Below the pieces are notes generated by a model. The model worked only from the letters and a program-made list of their open reading frames with translations. It had not been told where the DNA came from and did not search any database. A stretch of DNA of 64,000 nt from Ulva prolifera (Eukaryota; Chlorophyta; Ulvophyceae; Ulvales; Ulvaceae): NCBI GenBank assembly GCA_023078555.1, contig CM041198.1:5036354-5100353 (forward strand). The letters run 5' to 3'. Position numbers and translations under genes: made by a program. Below are positions 1 through 11,043 of this stretch, one piece after another. Position 1 is the first letter of the stretch, and each line of letters opens with the position of its first letter.

Positions 1-1006
1 TGTACAAAAGGCACGTGAATTACACTACTCCAGGCTTCTTGCGGAACAATAAGATTTAAATTGAAGTTTATGAAACTAGACTGTCGCCGCGGCTTTAGCT
101 GGTATCCCTAATGCAGCTGCGAGGATGCTCTATTGCACATCTCAATCTGGTGAGAGCGTGGCAAACTGAAGGAAAGCGCACGCTGTACACAACTCCAGTC
201 ATTCCAAAATGGAGGGATCCCCTGGTCAGCCATCCCGCACCTGACATGTGCGCTATGCTTGCCGTCGGTAGATCTCGCTCTAAGTATGTAGCTCAGCACA
301 GCTCCCAGCATTGAAGCTTCAAATCGTATTGCGGACAGCATTGCATATGCGCAACCACCACTGCCACGCAGCAAATGTGCCCATCGCTGATGGTGCAACG
401 GCCAGAGAGGTGCATCGGTATTGCACAGGATCTCTGCTGGCATGCCGATGGAGTCAGTCTGCTGGCATGATGGGCATATGGTGCCCGAGCAGCGCCTACC
501 TCAATAAACGCAGCCAATGGAAGTTGATTGGAACAATTGACCAGGTTACAGGTAAGTCACGGTCTGTAGCAGAGCCTGGAAGTAATGGAGTCAACGTTCA
601 AGCTGCAGTTGCCTCTGGAATGCATGGTCGGTCCAACGTGACTGATGCTGAAATGGGTCGTGATTGCGAAAGTGTTACAGCGTGCAAGATCAGATCCGAA
701 TCACTATTGTGTGCCATACTGGAATATGGATTTGCGATGTGTGCGCCGTCATCAGCAGCCAAATTGACATTACCCCTAATGTTGCATGCCATTGTTGACA
801 AGTGTCACATCATGATGCTGGTGGACTCGGATGTTCAACTGCCATGCTCATGTTTCCAATCATTGCAAGTCAAGAACAAGTCGCTTAGCTCCACAAGTAA
901 TTCTTTCCACACAGGGTAGCACATCAGCCACTGCAAGAACGCCGTCACGAGCTGCTTGGTGACATAGCGTAGGGTGCGATCTTCTACAGCCATTTGTTGC
1001 CCCTAG
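1..1006. other. Host flank left of the transposon nest, no gene seen
   Basis: Open frames of up to about 200 codons occur, but they lack an ATG at the start, show no recognisable domain and have no codon bias. The stretch ends at the target site AGATGTAC (1007-1014), where hAT-like copy B inserted. The matching right flank starts at 18512, so this sequence and that after 18519 were contiguous before the nest formed. Confidence 0.6.
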
Positions 1007-1282
1007 AGATGTACAGGGGGGTCGGCACTCAGTCCTCATGCACGTCCAATTGAACCGCGAGCACCTCAGAAAGCTCTAGACAGCGCTGGGAACGTCTATA
1101 GACTCACAGCAACTTCCTGAATGCTGCTGTATCTTTGTTTTTTTAAGTCGCTGGGCGAAATCGACCTTTCGCCCGAAATCCGCGTGCATGGCTGGGCAAA
1201 AAGCCCCATTGTGCCCAGCGAGCACGAATTCGCGCCCAGCGATACCGGAAGCATGCCCAATGGCCTCACAACACCCTTAGTA

Positions 1283-1631
1283 TGTCAGAAAAGGCTAATG
1301 TTGTGCAGGTCGGACGCGCAGTCCTTATGCAGGTCAGGTCAGGACAGCCAAGCATCTCATACCTGCTGCGCACAGAGGTAGAACCGAGAGATGCTTAGAG
1401 GAGAGTGCTAGTACCGGGAAACAGTAAGGAGAATGGTTACAGATCTCAGTGTGCACAAGCTTATATGCACACTGCACACTCAAGGTTACGACGTGAAACC
1501 CTCGCGGGATCTCTCTCACTACATCGAGACAATCTCTGCTGGCGGCTTACCCCTGCACTGGATCCGCGGATCGTCCGTGCATGGGTGCACCTGTCACCAC
1601 ACTGCTGCCCGCAGGCTCATGCATTGTGACA
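1283..1631 (-). repeat. 3' LTR of copia-2
   Basis: 349 bp with TGTCA...TGACA ends. It matches 16843-17191 with four substitutions (about 1.1 percent). The purine-rich tract TATGGGGGAG lies immediately upstream on the minus strand and is the likely plus-strand primer. The left flank TAGTA is the target duplication. Confidence 0.92.
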
Positions 1632-1648
1632 CTCCCCCATAAACCCTG

Positions 1649-1755
1649 CTACGTCTCCACTAGCTGGAGTTTATTACGAACTTCTAGCGAAGCAGGTCCG
1701 GGCAGCACTTTAGTAAACACATCCGCTAACTGATCAACAGTGCCCACCCATGCTA
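1649..1755 (-). pseudogene. C-terminal end of the copia-2 polyprotein (RNase H tail)
   Basis: The minus-strand frame reads QLADVFTKVLPG, the conserved motif at the end of Ty1/copia RNase H, and ends at a TAG at 1649-1651 about 18 bp before the 3' LTR. It continues directly from the frame that stops at 7562: removing hAT-like copy A and one CCTTAAGT joins the two without a shift. This shows that copy A landed near the end of a coding frame that was still open at this point. Confidence 0.88.
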
Positions 1756-2248
1756 CCTTAAGTAGGGGGGTCGGCACTCAGGCCTCATGCACGTCCAATT
1801 GAACCGCGAGCACCTCAGAGCGCTCCAGAACACAAGGAAAAGTCCTATAGACTCGCAATAACCTTCTGAATCGATTTTATGTAGTGTGGGCGAAACAGGT
1901 GAAAACGCCCAGCGAAACCGGGATTTTTGGACCAAAAAGCCCGTTTTGCCCAGCGACGCCTCAGATGGCCTCAAACGGTGCTTAGCGTATGCCCATCGTG
2001 CTCAGTGGGCAGAGAGCACTCGAAAAACACCATAATATGTTGCCCTGATGTTCAACTGGCTGCCACCTCGACTTGTGTCACCGTGCGGTGTTCGCGTCCG
2101 ACCAGCGTCATGGCGGGCGTCCATACTACCGGGAAACATCCCATCGATTACCATGATTTCGACTAGCTTACCGGACTATTGGCACATATGCAGCTGTCTT
2201 GTGTGGTGATCAAAGAGCAGGTGGGCGACGTGCTCCTTGCAGAGATAC

Positions 2249-2794
2249 TGTGGTGAAACCAGGAGTTTCAGGAGAATCATAAGCATGGCTCAATAGGAGA
2301 CTGCTGTGTGAGGGAGCTAGAAGCTAGCATATCAAGAGGTGGTTGTACGCATGGTTGCTGTACACGTGCTCGACGCAATCCCTGAGATAAAGGGACTCAG
2401 AAAGCGGGAGCGTTTGTTGTTTTGCACATAGGTAGACATTATGTGTCTGTGTGCTTGTTTGCATATAAGCCTTGTGTTGACTCCAGTAGGACATCTTGTC
2501 TATTGGAGTTAAACACAGGTATGGTGTCCTCTAGCTGACATGCATGGATATGTGGTTGGTTTGTGCTTGTGGACACATAGTCTGCTGAGTTGGTATAACT
2601 CAGCATGTTGAATGCAGGCTGCATGAATCTGTGAGCACTCTAGAGGGAGACACTCACAGCAGCTGTGTTCTTTCACAGGTATACTTCTACTTAGTGTATA
2701 CCTCTGTAATCTTGTCTATTGGAGTTAAACACAGGCTGCATGAATCTGTGAGCACTCTAGAGGGAGACACTCACAGCAGCTGTGTTCTTTCACA
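2249..2794 (+). repeat. 5' LTR of copia-1
   Basis: 546 bp, ends TG...CA. It contains an internal duplication: a 66-bp block at 2615-2680 recurs at 2732-2797, so the last ~63 bp of the LTR exist twice. A 25-bp block at about 2495-2519 recurs near 2711-2735. Confidence 0.95.
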
Positions 2795-2806
2795 GGTTAT
2801 GGGCTC
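2795..2806 (+). other. Putative primer-binding site of copia-1 (half-tRNA type)
   Basis: GGTTATGGGCTC abuts the LTR end. Its reverse complement, GAGCCCATAACC, contains a CAU anticodon in a seven-base loop and resembles the anticodon arm of initiator tRNA-Met. It does not begin with the TGG expected for priming from a tRNA 3' CCA end. Priming by a cleaved 5' half of initiator tRNA-Met is known for Drosophila copia and yeast Ty5; its use here is inferred. Confidence 0.6.
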
Positions 2807-2821
2807 ATTGTGTTAAGCGCA

Positions 2822-5800
2822 ATGGAAGATCAACGAAGCAGCACTCTCCATGCCGTCCGCAAGCTGAAGCGGGGTGGTGACTACCGGCTGTGGGCTGCAC
2901 AGTTCCGGGCATGCTTGACTACTATGGGAGTGGAGGGCTGGCTCACAGAGGAGCCAGACATGGCTGCACAACAGGAAGTGATGGCGGACGCGAAGGTCCG
3001 GAGCAGGATGCTGCTCTGCGTCGAAGACAGAGGTCTGGCGCGCATCATTGACCGTGCAGCCACCACCATGGTGGCGTGGCAGCAAGTGCGTGCAGAATAC
3101 GAGGCGGAGCAGGAGCTTCGGCAACCGCTCTTGGTGAGCGAGCTGAATGACATTTGGCAAGGCTCATCGGAGGCATACACGCGGTATGCAGAGAGGGTGC
3201 TTGAGGTTCTTGAGAAGCTTCAAGACACCGACTTCGCGGCAGCGGATCAGCTGGCCGCGAATGCGCTCGTGCGTGGACTAAAGGAGGCTCCAGAGAGGGG
3301 GTCCCTGGTCATGATGCTTACACAGCATGTGAGCGCAGGCTTCAACCAGGTCATGAAGGAGCTGAAGGCTGCCGTCAGACTGGTGGAGAGTTCTCAGCAG
3401 AGTGCTGGGAACAGAGATGGCAAGGCGATGAACGCCGAGGGCCAGAAGAAGCGGAAAGAGACGCGGAAATGTTTCAACTGCGGGAAGGTAGGCCACATCC
3501 AGAAGGACTGTCGGCAACCGAAGGTGAAGCCTGAGGATCGCCCGCGGCCGGCAGCAGCAATGGTTGCACAAGCTGCACATCCATCCGAGGGGATGGCAAT
3601 GGCCGCCGGGGCAAGCACTGATGCTCTGCTCTACGACAGCGGATCTTCTCACCACATTGTACACAATCGCAATGTGATTCGTGACATGAGACCTAGCAGC
3701 ACCAAGCGAGTGGTTCTGGGAGGTGGTGAGTGCCACGATGTCATGGGAGAAGGAGAAGTGTGGCTGGATGGAGGCCCAGCGGGCCTGGTGCTGCTGCGTT
3801 CGGTGCTATGGGTACCGAGCATGACAGTGAACCTTCTATCAGGGTTCCTGGCAACTGAAGCAGCTCATGAGTGCACCCAGAAGGGTGACAGATGTGAGAT
3901 CATGGACGCTAAAGGAGGCATCATCCTCACAGGACGGAAGCGTGGGCGTATGTATGAAATGAACTGCGAGATGATGCCCGCGTATGCAGAGCCGGTGGGC
4001 TCAGAGTCCGATGAAGACCTGATGACTCCTGATCTTGGAGAGCCAGACCTGTATGCGGACATGCCACCACTGGAAGCTGCCAGTGATGCCGAGGACTCGG
4101 ACGGTGAAGACTCCGACGACGATGCTGGTGATGACGGCAATGAAGATGCTGGCAACGATGGCGGTGGTGATGCTGGTGATGACGGCAACGCCGATGGTGG
4201 TGAAGACCCCGATAATGACGGTGATGCGGGCGCGCCACCCGTAGAAGAGATACCAGCACACAGGCACCCCAGACGGGAGCGGCGTGCACCTGATGCATTT
4301 CAACCCCATGCGTATGCGTACGCTGCGGACGGGCTGACAGATGAACCGAAGACGACTGCGGAAGCGCTTGGCCGACCTGATGCGGAGCTCTGGCGTGCAT
4401 CCATGGAGGCAGAGTGGGCATCCATCATTGAGAAGGGGGTTCTGGACCTCGTGACTGAAGTACCAATGGGAAAGAGGGTTCTGCCGATGAAACCAGTCTA
4501 CAAAATCAAGCGCGATGCGTTTGGAGCAGTTGACAAGTACAAGACCCGGCTGGTGGTGCTGGGGTGCTTGCAGCGCAAGGGCATGGACTTCGAAGAAGTT
4601 TTTTCTCCCACTGCTCAGCAAGCGACATTTCGAGTCATGCTCGCACACGCTGCGGAGCATGATTTTGAGCTGCATCAGTTTGATGTGGCAACAGCTTTCC
4701 TGAATGGGGAGCTTGACCCGACCGACGAGGTGTACGTTCGGATGCCGGAGGCATTCGGCGGCCGCACATACAGACTGCGGAAAGCTCTGTATGGGCTGAA
4801 GCAGGCTGCGCGTGCCTGGCACGCCAAGCTGCTAAGCGAGCTCACCCGTCTCGGATTCACTGCATCGGAGTCGGACCCATGCATGTTCTACAAAGGTGAA
4901 GGGCAGCGGCGAGTCTACATTCTGATCTACGTGGACGACGGTATAATCATCGGCAGGAAGGAGATGGTTGGGGCAGCCTTGGCGGCAATCGCCGGCGCCT
5001 TTGAGATCAAGGACATCGGGAAGGTCACCTACTTCCTGGGTCTGCAGCTTCGGAGGGACCGTGAGCTAGGGCAGATCTGGTTGGGTCAGCCGAAGTATGC
5101 CCGTGATGTGCTGGAGCGTTTCGGCATGTCTGACAGCAAAGCGGTCACCACACCGCTGGAGGCAAACACACATCTGGGGCGACATGAAGGCACTCCTCTC
5201 GGTGATGAGACTCCATACGCTGAGCTTGTTGGGTCCTTGCTGTATCTGACTGTGAACACTCGGCCTGATCTTGCATATGCATGTTGTGTACTGAGTCGTT
5301 TTGTGGCAACTGCAACTGATGTGCATTGGAAAGCTGCCAAGCGTGTGCTGCGGTACATTGCTGGTACGCTTGATAGGGGCATTGTGTATCAGCGTGGTAT
5401 GCCCGCTGTAGAGGCATACACAGATGCTGATTACGCTGGTGAACCTGACTCTAGAAAGAGCACCTCAGGTGCAGTTGTACTCATGCATGGTATTCCTGTG
5501 GTCTGGAAATCCAAGTTGCAGACTGTGGTAGCTTGCTCAACATGTGAGGCTGAGTATATGGCAGCAGCTGCAGCGGTGAAGGAGGTTTTGTGGGTTCGCA
5601 AGCTCATGGCTGAGCTGAGTGGGCAGATGCAGCGTATTCGGCTGTATGGGGATAACCAGTCCGCCCTTGTTTTGATGAAGCAGCATACTCCAGGAGCAGC
5701 TGGTAGGACAAAGCACATAGACATTGCGTTTCATTTTGTCCGGCACCGTGTGATGCAAGGAGACATTGAAGCAGTGTTTGTCAAGACAGAGGAGATGAAG

Positions 5801-5893
5801 GCTGACATCCTCACCAAGGCGCTTCCAGGCCCGAAGCAGGAGGCTGGAGCAAAGGCGCTGGGAATGCAGATCTCTCAGATTGAATCAGTCTGA
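2822..5893 (+). CDS. copia-1 Gag-Pol polyprotein without integrase
   Basis: The frame encodes 1023 residues from the ATG at 2822. An N-terminal UBN2-type gag is followed by a zinc knuckle (CFNCGKVGHIQKDC, from about residue 217), an aspartic protease motif DSGSSHH (Asp about 272) and the conserved post-protease segment. Where the integrase HHCC finger and D,D-35-E core should follow, the chain passes into an Asp/Glu/Gly-rich linker (about 417-468). It then goes straight to reverse transcriptase (begins about 523, YVDD about 703-706) and RNase H (TDAD near 868). Typical copia polyproteins are 1300-1450 residues, so about 350 are missing with no stop or shift. Since this copy sits between perfect duplications, integration was probably supplied in trans. 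Confidence 0.93.
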   Translation: MEDQRSSTLHAVRKLKRGGDYRLWAAQFRACLTTMGVEGWLTEEPDMAAQQEVMADAKVRSRMLLCVEDRGLARIIDRAATTMVAWQQVRAEYEAEQELRQPLLVSELNDIWQGSSEAYTRYAERVLEVLEKLQDTDFAAADQLAANALVRGLKEAPERGSLVMMLTQHVSAGFNQVMKELKAAVRLVESSQQSAGNRDGKAMNAEGQKKRKETRKCFNCGKVGHIQKDCRQPKVKPEDRPRPAAAMVAQAAHPSEGMAMAAGASTDALLYDSGSSHHIVHNRNVIRDMRPSSTKRVVLGGGECHDVMGEGEVWLDGGPAGLVLLRSVLWVPSMTVNLLSGFLATEAAHECTQKGDRCEIMDAKGGIILTGRKRGRMYEMNCEMMPAYAEPVGSESDEDLMTPDLGEPDLYADMPPLEAASDAEDSDGEDSDDDAGDDGNEDAGNDGGGDAGDDGNADGGEDPDNDGDAGAPPVEEIPAHRHPRRERRAPDAFQPHAYAYAADGLTDEPKTTAEALGRPDAELWRASMEAEWASIIEKGVLDLVTEVPMGKRVLPMKPVYKIKRDAFGAVDKYKTRLVVLGCLQRKGMDFEEVFSPTAQQATFRVMLAHAAEHDFELHQFDVATAFLNGELDPTDEVYVRMPEAFGGRTYRLRKALYGLKQAARAWHAKLLSELTRLGFTASESDPCMFYKGEGQRRVYILIYVDDGIIIGRKEMVGAALAAIAGAFEIKDIGKVTYFLGLQLRRDRELGQIWLGQPKYARDVLERFGMSDSKAVTTPLEANTHLGRHEGTPLGDETPYAELVGSLLYLTVNTRPDLAYACCVLSRFVATATDVHWKAAKRVLRYIAGTLDRGIVYQRGMPAVEAYTDADYAGEPDSRKSTSGAVVLMHGIPVVWKSKLQTVVACSTCEAEYMAAAAAVKEVLWVRKLMAELSGQMQRIRLYGDNQSALVLMKQHTPGAAGRTKHIDIAFHFVRHRVMQGDIEAVFVKTEEMKADILTKALPGPKQEAGAKALGMQISQIESV

Positions 5894-5907
5894 TGATTCA
5901 GGGGGGC

Positions 5908-6453
5908 TGTGGTGAAACCAGGAGTTTCAGGAGAATCATAAGCATGGCTCAATAGGAGACTGCTGTGTGAGGGAGCTAGAAGCTAGCATATCAAGAGGTG
6001 GTTGTACGCATGGTTGCTGTACACGTGCTCGACGCGATCCCTGAGATAAAGGGACTCAGAAAGCGGGAGCGTTTGTTGTTTTGCACATAGGTAGACATTA
6101 TGTGTCTGTGTGCTTGTTTGCATATAAGCCTTGTGTTGACTCCAGTAGGACATCTTGTCTATTGGAGTTAAACACAGGTATGGTGTCCTCTAGCTGACAT
6201 GCATGGATATGTGGTTGGTTTGTGCTTGTGGACACATAGTCTGCTGAGTTGGTATAACTCAGCATGTTGAATGCAGGCTGCATGAATCTGTGAGCACTCT
6301 AGAGGGAGACACTCACAGCAGCTGTGTTCTTTCACAGGTATACTTCTACTTAGTGTATACCTCTGTAATCTTGTCTATTGGAGTTAAACACAGGCTGCAT
6401 GAATCTGTGAGCACTCTAGAGGGAGACACTCACAGCAGCTGTGTTCTTTCACA
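5908..6453 (+). repeat. 3' LTR of copia-1
   Basis: 546 bp, identical to the 5' LTR except for G at 6036. It is followed by the duplicated GATAC and then by the remainder of hAT-like copy A. Confidence 0.95.
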
Positions 6454-7561
6454 GATACTCAAAACATCACAGCAGCTCCAGTGTTGTGAACTTCATCTTA
6501 AGATGGCATTGTTGTGAGACTACCCACGCTTTGGTGCCTGCCCATACGGTACTGAGTGAACCTTCGGGTCAGTGTAGCATGCAGTACTGCATAGCAGTGC
6601 ACCTTTGCACCTTAAGATCGAGGGGACAGCAGCACCACCGACCAGACATTTTCTTCAAAAGCGATCAGAATACAAATTTGAAATGTACATGCCTATCATC
6701 AGCATGGTCTGCAAGCAAACACCATTCTACAGAATGGAAGGCTTGCGTAGGCACGTCATTGTTCGCCTGAATCGACACCATCATGCAGTAGATCCACGCA
6801 CAGTGTTACCAGAGACAGTCTACCATGGTCCTTAAGACTCTGCCATGGTCCTGATCTGGTCCTGATGCCTGATCTGTTGACGAAGGCGATACATTGATTT
6901 CCAGTGGTACAGAGTCACACATGTATGCAACCAGGTCATCACAAATACGCTGGATGGAAGGACAAGTATCACACATGCTATCAGGACATGGCAATCTGAT
7001 GTGCTGTAGAACCTGTGCTTGGCTCTGTTGTGATCAACTGTTGACAACGCCCAGCGCTGTGGAGTACAAATTGCAGCAGCCAAGCTGCCCCCCAGCCACA
7101 TCGGGCAAGCAACAGTCTCGCCAGACCCGGAAAGCCATGTCAACTATCTCCGGTAATTATTCTGTGCGTAATAGCTCCTAACGACGCGGTCGATGGTGTC
7201 CAAGGGAAGCAAACATGGCAGAGCATGTACTAGTACCGCCCGCAGCAACACATAGACCATTTATAACGCATCAGGATGCATTACAGGCATATAAGGGTGT
7301 TCTGAGGCCATTGGGCATGCTTCCGGTCCCGCTGGGCGCGTTCTCGCGCTCGCTGGGCACAATGGGGCTTTTCGCCCAGCCATGCACACGGATTTCGGGC
7401 CAAAGGTCCATTTCGCCCAGCGAGTTTAACAAAAGATACAGCAGCATTCAGAAGGTTATTGTGAGTCTATAGACGTTCCCAGCGATGTCTCGAGCGTTCT
7501 GAGCTGCTCGCGGTTCAATTGGACGTGCATGAGGCCTGAGTGCCGACCCCCCTCCTTAAGT

Positions 7562-10500
7562 TCATCCATCTGGACATATTCCCGCACCCGCAAGTGCCGC
7601 GCACGAATGTGCTTGGATCTGTCAGTGGACACAGCATTCACGGCCAAGATATTGGCACTCTTATTGTCACCCCACAGAGTCGGCTTATGAGGAACGAGTT
7701 TCAAATCGAGAAGCAATTGCTTCACCCACATTAACTCGTTGGCTGTTGCACTCATCGCAATGAGTTCAGCCTCTGTTGTGTCCCCAGCCACTATACTCTG
7801 CTTCTTCGAACGCCAGAGAACACAGTTCCCATGCACCCGAATAACCATACCAGACACGCTTTTCAGATCAGCAGAGTTCGCAAAATCTGCATCTGAAAAA
7901 GCCTCTAATAAACACCCGTGTCCCTCAGAGCCTACAAATTTTATTCCTAATTTCTTTGTGGACTGCAGGTATCTCAGAACATGTTGCACGGCAGACCAAT
8001 GTTCCTTCAGACTACTAGACATGTGCCGGGCCAGGGCATGTGCCACATAGCTCAGGTCAGGTCGTGTCACTCTTGCAATATACTGGATGCTCCCTACAGC
8101 ACTCATGAACCTGGAATGCTCAGCAGCACTGGCTTTCTCCAGGTCAGGATGCTCTTTCACACTCCTTAGTTGTTGCCGCGGCACTAATGGAGTGGGAGAT
8201 TTACGACAGTCAGACATGCTGTACTTTTCCAGCAGGTTCTGGATTTTGGTACGTTGTGTCATTGTGATTGTTTTGGCCTTCCGATCACGCGTGATCTCAG
8301 TGCCGAGTGCCCAAGACAGAACGCCTAGGTCTCTACCTTCAAATTTTGTGAGAATGACAGTGATGATTTCTTGCAGCCCCGCAGAGCAACTGAAAAAAAA
8401 ACAAATCATCCACCCACAGAAAGATAAAGCAGCGACTGGTTTTACTGACATACAGTCCGGGATCACTCTGAGCGCACACAAATCCCAGTTCAGCCAAGAC
8501 CTTTACTAAAGCTTTATGCCACTCGCGAGCGGCTTGCTTCAGGCCATACAGAGTCTTATGCAATTTCCATACACGTGCTGTCCCGTCTGTAAAGTACGGG
8601 GGCTGTTCAACGAAAACCTCTTCCTCCAGGTCACCGTTCAGAAAAGCACCTTGTATATCTATATGCCTAATCTCCAGATCCTCCTGAGCAGCTATAGACA
8701 GCAACACACGCAGTGTCGCATAACTACCGACAGGAGACCATGTCTCGAAGAAATCTACTCCTTCTACCTGAGAAAAACCACGAGCTACATATCGTGCCTT
8801 ATACCGCTGAACCTCACCAGCAGGCTCACGCTTGATCTTGAGCACCCATTTGCCCGAGATAGCCCGTTTGCCCGCAGGCAGATAGCACAACCCGAAGGTT
8901 CCGTGCTCACCCAGTGCATCTACCTCCTCCTGCATGGCACGCAGCCATGCATCCCTGTCAGGTCCCGCGAGTCCTTCCTTCATAGAAGGCAGATCAGGGT
9001 CGGAAGGCTTCTGCTTCCTGGCGGCAGCTGCTCTGCGCGACCCACGACGCTGAGCATTCTGCTGCTCGCCAGACTCCACATGCTGAGGTTTCAGGCCTGC
9101 ACAGGACACTCCACAGTCAGCCGCGGCTGATGTGTCCTGTTCGCAGGCTGAAACATCAATAGCAGCTACAACTGTCTCACTACTAGCAATGTCAGAGCCC
9201 GCAGGCTCATGCATATGCACAGCTGCTACATCCGCAGCCAATGGAACAAGGCGTCTGCATACAAGAGGATTGATTTTTATGCGAGGCAAGGCGGCTGGAA
9301 TGGCCCTCACCTCATCAGGCAAATCAACCCCAACTGCGGCTGAGGGGTCCGGATCCTCTCCCCCTAATTCGGACCCGGTCTCCACCTCATCTGGCTCATC
9401 CTCCCAGAAGGGCCTCGGCGCCTCAGCTCCTCGCAAGGGCTGCGCAACTGCCCCCGCGCCAGATGCTGAGGCCGCTGCCGAATTACTCCCGGAACGGACC
9501 CGCTGAGCCTCCAGATTCTGATGAGCCGCAGCTCTTTCATCATCTGAGACGGTGTAGTCCATGCGCTGTTCATCGTCATCATAGATGCCAGGACTGTCGT
9601 CATCCTCCTCCATGAAGTCATCAGAAGCACTGACAGACACGTGAACAGGGAACGCAACTTCTACACCAGGGTCGTGCAACACAGCGTTGCGCGTGACAAC
9701 ATACTGCGCAGTACGGGAGGGCGTGGCGACAGAGTGATGCACTTCGCTGCGCACACGATGGGGGACAGGGACGTCAGGGTGAGCAGCAGCTCTGGACATT
9801 GCACGCGTGCGATGCAAAGCTGCCCTGGCTATTTCCGGTGTCGCCCTAGCAGGGTCACGTCGGATAATCTCCGCAGAGGAGCCACCTCCAAATCGTGGAG
9901 AGTACACAGCAGGACTGGGCTCAGGGTTGTCCTTCCGGAATGTCATTTCCATGACAGGAACCCTAACATGACCAGGGGGGGTGTGAAGCTGGTCACGCAG
10001 ACGGCGCAACACTCCCCCATCATACGTGTGCTCTGCCGCGAAAGGAGGGACATCAGCATCAGTCACACGCTCACCCTCATCGTCCCCCTCGAAGGCAACC
10101 GTGTAGGAGTTCGCAAACTCCTCAGGTTCCCTTTTGTCCACAACGGCGGACGCATCGTACTTGCGTACGTGCCGGATCATCTGATCCGCAGTGCACATGA
10201 CCTGACGCACAACAAAAACCCTACCACCAGGAACATCCTGGGCGTACACACGCTGCATGCTGGGGCCCAGACCAGCCCCGACCCAGTATGCAGGCACACC
10301 CCGGGGGATCAACTTCCGCAGCTTGTCATCCCTAGGGTATGCATACACCTCAACCCCCCATGGACGCTGCTTCCGCAGCAGATCTTGGAACACCTCAACG
10401 GAGGTGTCTCTGAAAAAGGGCATATAAGGAATGATATCCTTATCACAAGACCGCACCAAAAACTCATATAATTCTGTCGTCGCAAGCAACTTGTACTTGC

Positions 10501-10860
10501 GCCTCTCCTCATCCCTCAACTTATCGCGCTCGGCCTTTTTCATGCGTTTTCCCTTCCCCAGGCTCTTCTCAGCTTCGTCAACGTCCGCAGACGCATTGAC
10601 AGCATGCTGAGCTTTCAGGCCCTTGAGGATGCTCGCCAGTTTGTCATGGTACAATGCCGAGGACGGCGTGAGATTGTGGCCATGGACAACACTGGCGAGG
10701 CATTCGATCCACAGGAACAGAGGCAGGCCGCTCGCGAGCAGCACAGCAAGGAGTGACTCAAAGGCCACTCCGATCCTCCTCTCGATCATGCCATTACAGC
10801 GATGAGCGGCTGTGGGGGTCAAGCGGTGAGTGATGCCACGACGCTGGAGGTAGAGGTTTA
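7562..10860 (-). pseudogene. copia-2 integrase C-terminal part, reverse transcriptase and RNase H
   Basis: Read on the minus strand from the Harbinger junction at 10860, the frame starts within the integrase core (MIERR motif), continues through a long acidic linker and enters the reverse transcriptase (KRAISGKWVLKIKR, then YGLKQAAREWH). The catalytic motif reads WVDD rather than the usual YVDD. Three codons later, in a run of nine A on the plus strand (8393-8401), the frame shifts; the other frame continues with the rest of the reverse transcriptase and RNase H (SDADFANS, AELIAMS, KHIRARH) to 7562. One base fewer in the run would restore the frame. The segment is a disrupted relic, or the shift is a homopolymer sequencing error. 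Confidence 0.9.
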
Positions 10861-11043
10861 GGCCGTGTTCAGTGGGGTGCGCCCGAAATAGGACGCATGG
10901 GGCGGACGAGGGTGATGTGACCGGTCGCATTGCGTGCCGTGTTCAGTGGCGAATAGCGTCACGAGAACGCATATCGTCACGATTGCAAAAACAACTACAA
11001 GCACGCTAAAAACACTTAAACACGCCCTATGTAATACATATTG

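Larger units (their letters stand above)
2249..6453 (+). mobile_element. Ty1/copia retrotransposon copia-1, young and integrase-less
   Basis: The 546-bp LTRs (2249-2794 and 5908-6453) start TGTGG and end TTCACA. They differ at one base (A at 2377, G at 6036). The flanking duplication GATAC (2244-2248, 6454-6458) is perfect. The empty site is visible in copy B, which reads through the corresponding position near 18020. A purine run GGGGGG sits just before the 3' LTR. The interior is one uninterrupted gag-pol frame lacking integrase. LTR identity and an open frame make it the youngest layer of the nest. Confidence 0.95.
1764..7553 (+). mobile_element. hAT-like non-autonomous DNA transposon, copy A (inside copia-2, split by copia-1)
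   Basis: It has the same termini as copy B (AGGGGGGTCGGCACTC, inverted at the two ends) and a perfect 8-bp duplication, CCTTAAGT (1756-1763 and 7554-7561). Without copia-1 (2249-6453) and one GATAC it is 1580 bp. It lies in the orientation opposite to copy B. The two ends share roughly 115 bp of imperfect inverted repeat followed by different sequence, both with GCCCAGCG subterminal motifs. No transposase is encoded, so movement must depend on an enzyme elsewhere. Confidence 0.87.

Noticed and set aside
311-919. 202-codon plus-strand frame
   Set aside because: No ATG start, no domain and no splice context; it lies in repeat-flanking DNA.
4001-4822. 273-codon minus-strand frame
   Set aside because: Antisense of copia-1 pol; the His-rich translation mirrors the acidic linker.
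1764-7553. The inverted TCGGCACTC ends read as LTRs of the minus-strand copia element
   Set aside because: They are inverted, not direct, repeats and are flanked by an 8-bp duplication. The true copia-2 LTRs are the direct 349-bp copies at 1283 and 16843.
9641-10471. 276-codon plus-strand frame
   Set aside because: Antisense of the copia-2 integrase/linker frame.
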